Source of the DNA: Paracoccaceae bacterium
Lineage (GTDB): Bacteria > Pseudomonadota > Alphaproteobacteria > Rhodobacterales > Rhodobacteraceae
Length of the DNA: 13,377 nt
Assembly (NCBI GenBank): GCA_021767525.1
Contig: JAASTF010000059.1
Span: 1 to 13,377 of the forward strand
Direction: 5' to 3'
The notes beneath the pieces were generated by a model. It ran no database searches and had not been told where the DNA came from. It saw only the letters and a program-made list of their open reading frames with translations. A program made the translations under genes and the position numbers. Shown piece after piece: positions 13,253 through 13,377 of this stretch. The first letter of the stretch is position 1; each line of letters opens with the position of its first letter.

Positions 13253-13377
13253 ATGACCCAAGCATCCGACAAAGATCGCGTCCTGATCTTCGACACCACC
13301 CTGCGCGATGGCGAACAATCGCCCGGCGCCACCATGACCCATGACGAAAAGCTCGAAATCGCCGAGCTGCTGGACGA
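13253..13377 (+). CDS. leuA: 2-isopropylmalate synthase, N-terminal part (cut by window edge)
   Basis: The first 41 codons of LeuA, which condenses 2-ketoisovalerate with acetyl-CoA to 2-isopropylmalate, the committing step of leucine synthesis. The visible stretch contains the family signature FDTTLRDGEQSPGA (13-26), with Asp14 of the divalent metal site and the Arg/Gln contacts of the HMG-CoA lyase-like TIM barrel. Homocitrate or citramalate synthases share this motif, but the leucine leader in front makes LeuA much the best choice. The start ATG 13253 is preceded only by a weak AAGAGA about 7 bases upstream, and by an ATG two codons earlier (13248) that reads ATG-CCA-TGA and stops at once. 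The rest of the gene (about 500 more codons in the family) lies outside the window. Confidence 0.93.
   Translation, partial: MTQASDKDRVLIFDTTLRDGEQSPGATMTHDEKLEIAELLD

Noticed and set aside
1..13377. CRISPR arrays, transposons, tRNA or rRNA genes, phage or toxin-antitoxin modules.
   Set aside because: No spaced direct-repeat array, transposase, terminal inverted repeats, tRNA-like fold or matching protein was found on either strand.

Overview
The window looks like chromosomal DNA from an alphaproteobacterium of the Rhodobacteraceae (Roseobacter/Rhodobacter group). The base composition is very GC-rich, with heavy antisense ORF shadowing. The gene content also fits: a sulfotransferase-2-like protein of a roseobacter type, an iron-sulfur bacterial photolyase of the CryB/PhrB type, an AsnC/Lrp - semialdehyde dehydrogenase - class III aminotransferase trio, and a leucine leader peptide in front of leuA. 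This placement is inference from remembered families, not from a search. There are no rRNA or tRNA genes, insertion sequences, CRISPR arrays or phage genes. All proteins look like intact metabolic or housekeeping genes, so this is ordinary chromosome with some interesting regulation rather than a genomic island.

Layout. (1) Positions 1-2608, minus strand, read right to left: an Acg-type Tat-exported nitroreductase, a MarR regulator that overlaps it, a MaoC-like hot-dog dehydratase, and a ZIP/GufA-type metal transporter cut by the left window edge. Two identical 15-bp palindromic boxes spaced exactly 20 bp apart sit in front of the nitroreductase and are probably MarR operators. (2) 2750-3916, plus strand: an lldD-type L-lactate (alpha-hydroxy acid) dehydrogenase with an ATTGGT/ACCAAT inverted repeat in front. 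(3) 3930-4874, minus strand: a Ca2+/cation antiporter, convergent with lldD. (4) 5022-8560, minus strand: a Lrp/AsnC regulator, then a succinate/aspartate-semialdehyde dehydrogenase, then a class III aminotransferase. The order matches the asnC-ssd-atf tail of roseobacter ectoine-catabolism clusters, but no ectoine uptake or hydrolase genes are present here. A Lrp-like box precedes the dehydrogenase, and two perfect hairpins lie between the two enzymes. (5) 8659-9285, plus strand: a sulfotransferase-like protein. (6) 9307-10641, minus strand: an exported class-C beta-lactamase-fold (NylB-like) serine hydrolase. (7) 10785-12967, minus strand: a short-chain dehydrogenase translationally coupled, by a GTGA overlap, to an Fe-S cryptochrome/photolyase. 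(8) 13045-13377, plus strand: a promoter, an unannotated 28-residue leucine-rich leader peptide that may be leaderless, mutually exclusive RNA pairings, and the start of leuA, cut by the right edge.

The most rewarding signals are regulatory: the leuA leader, the twin MarR boxes, the Lrp box, and the tandem hairpins inside the aminotransferase operon. I found no clear evidence of a wholly new multi-gene system. No gap longer than 300 bases lacks a gene.
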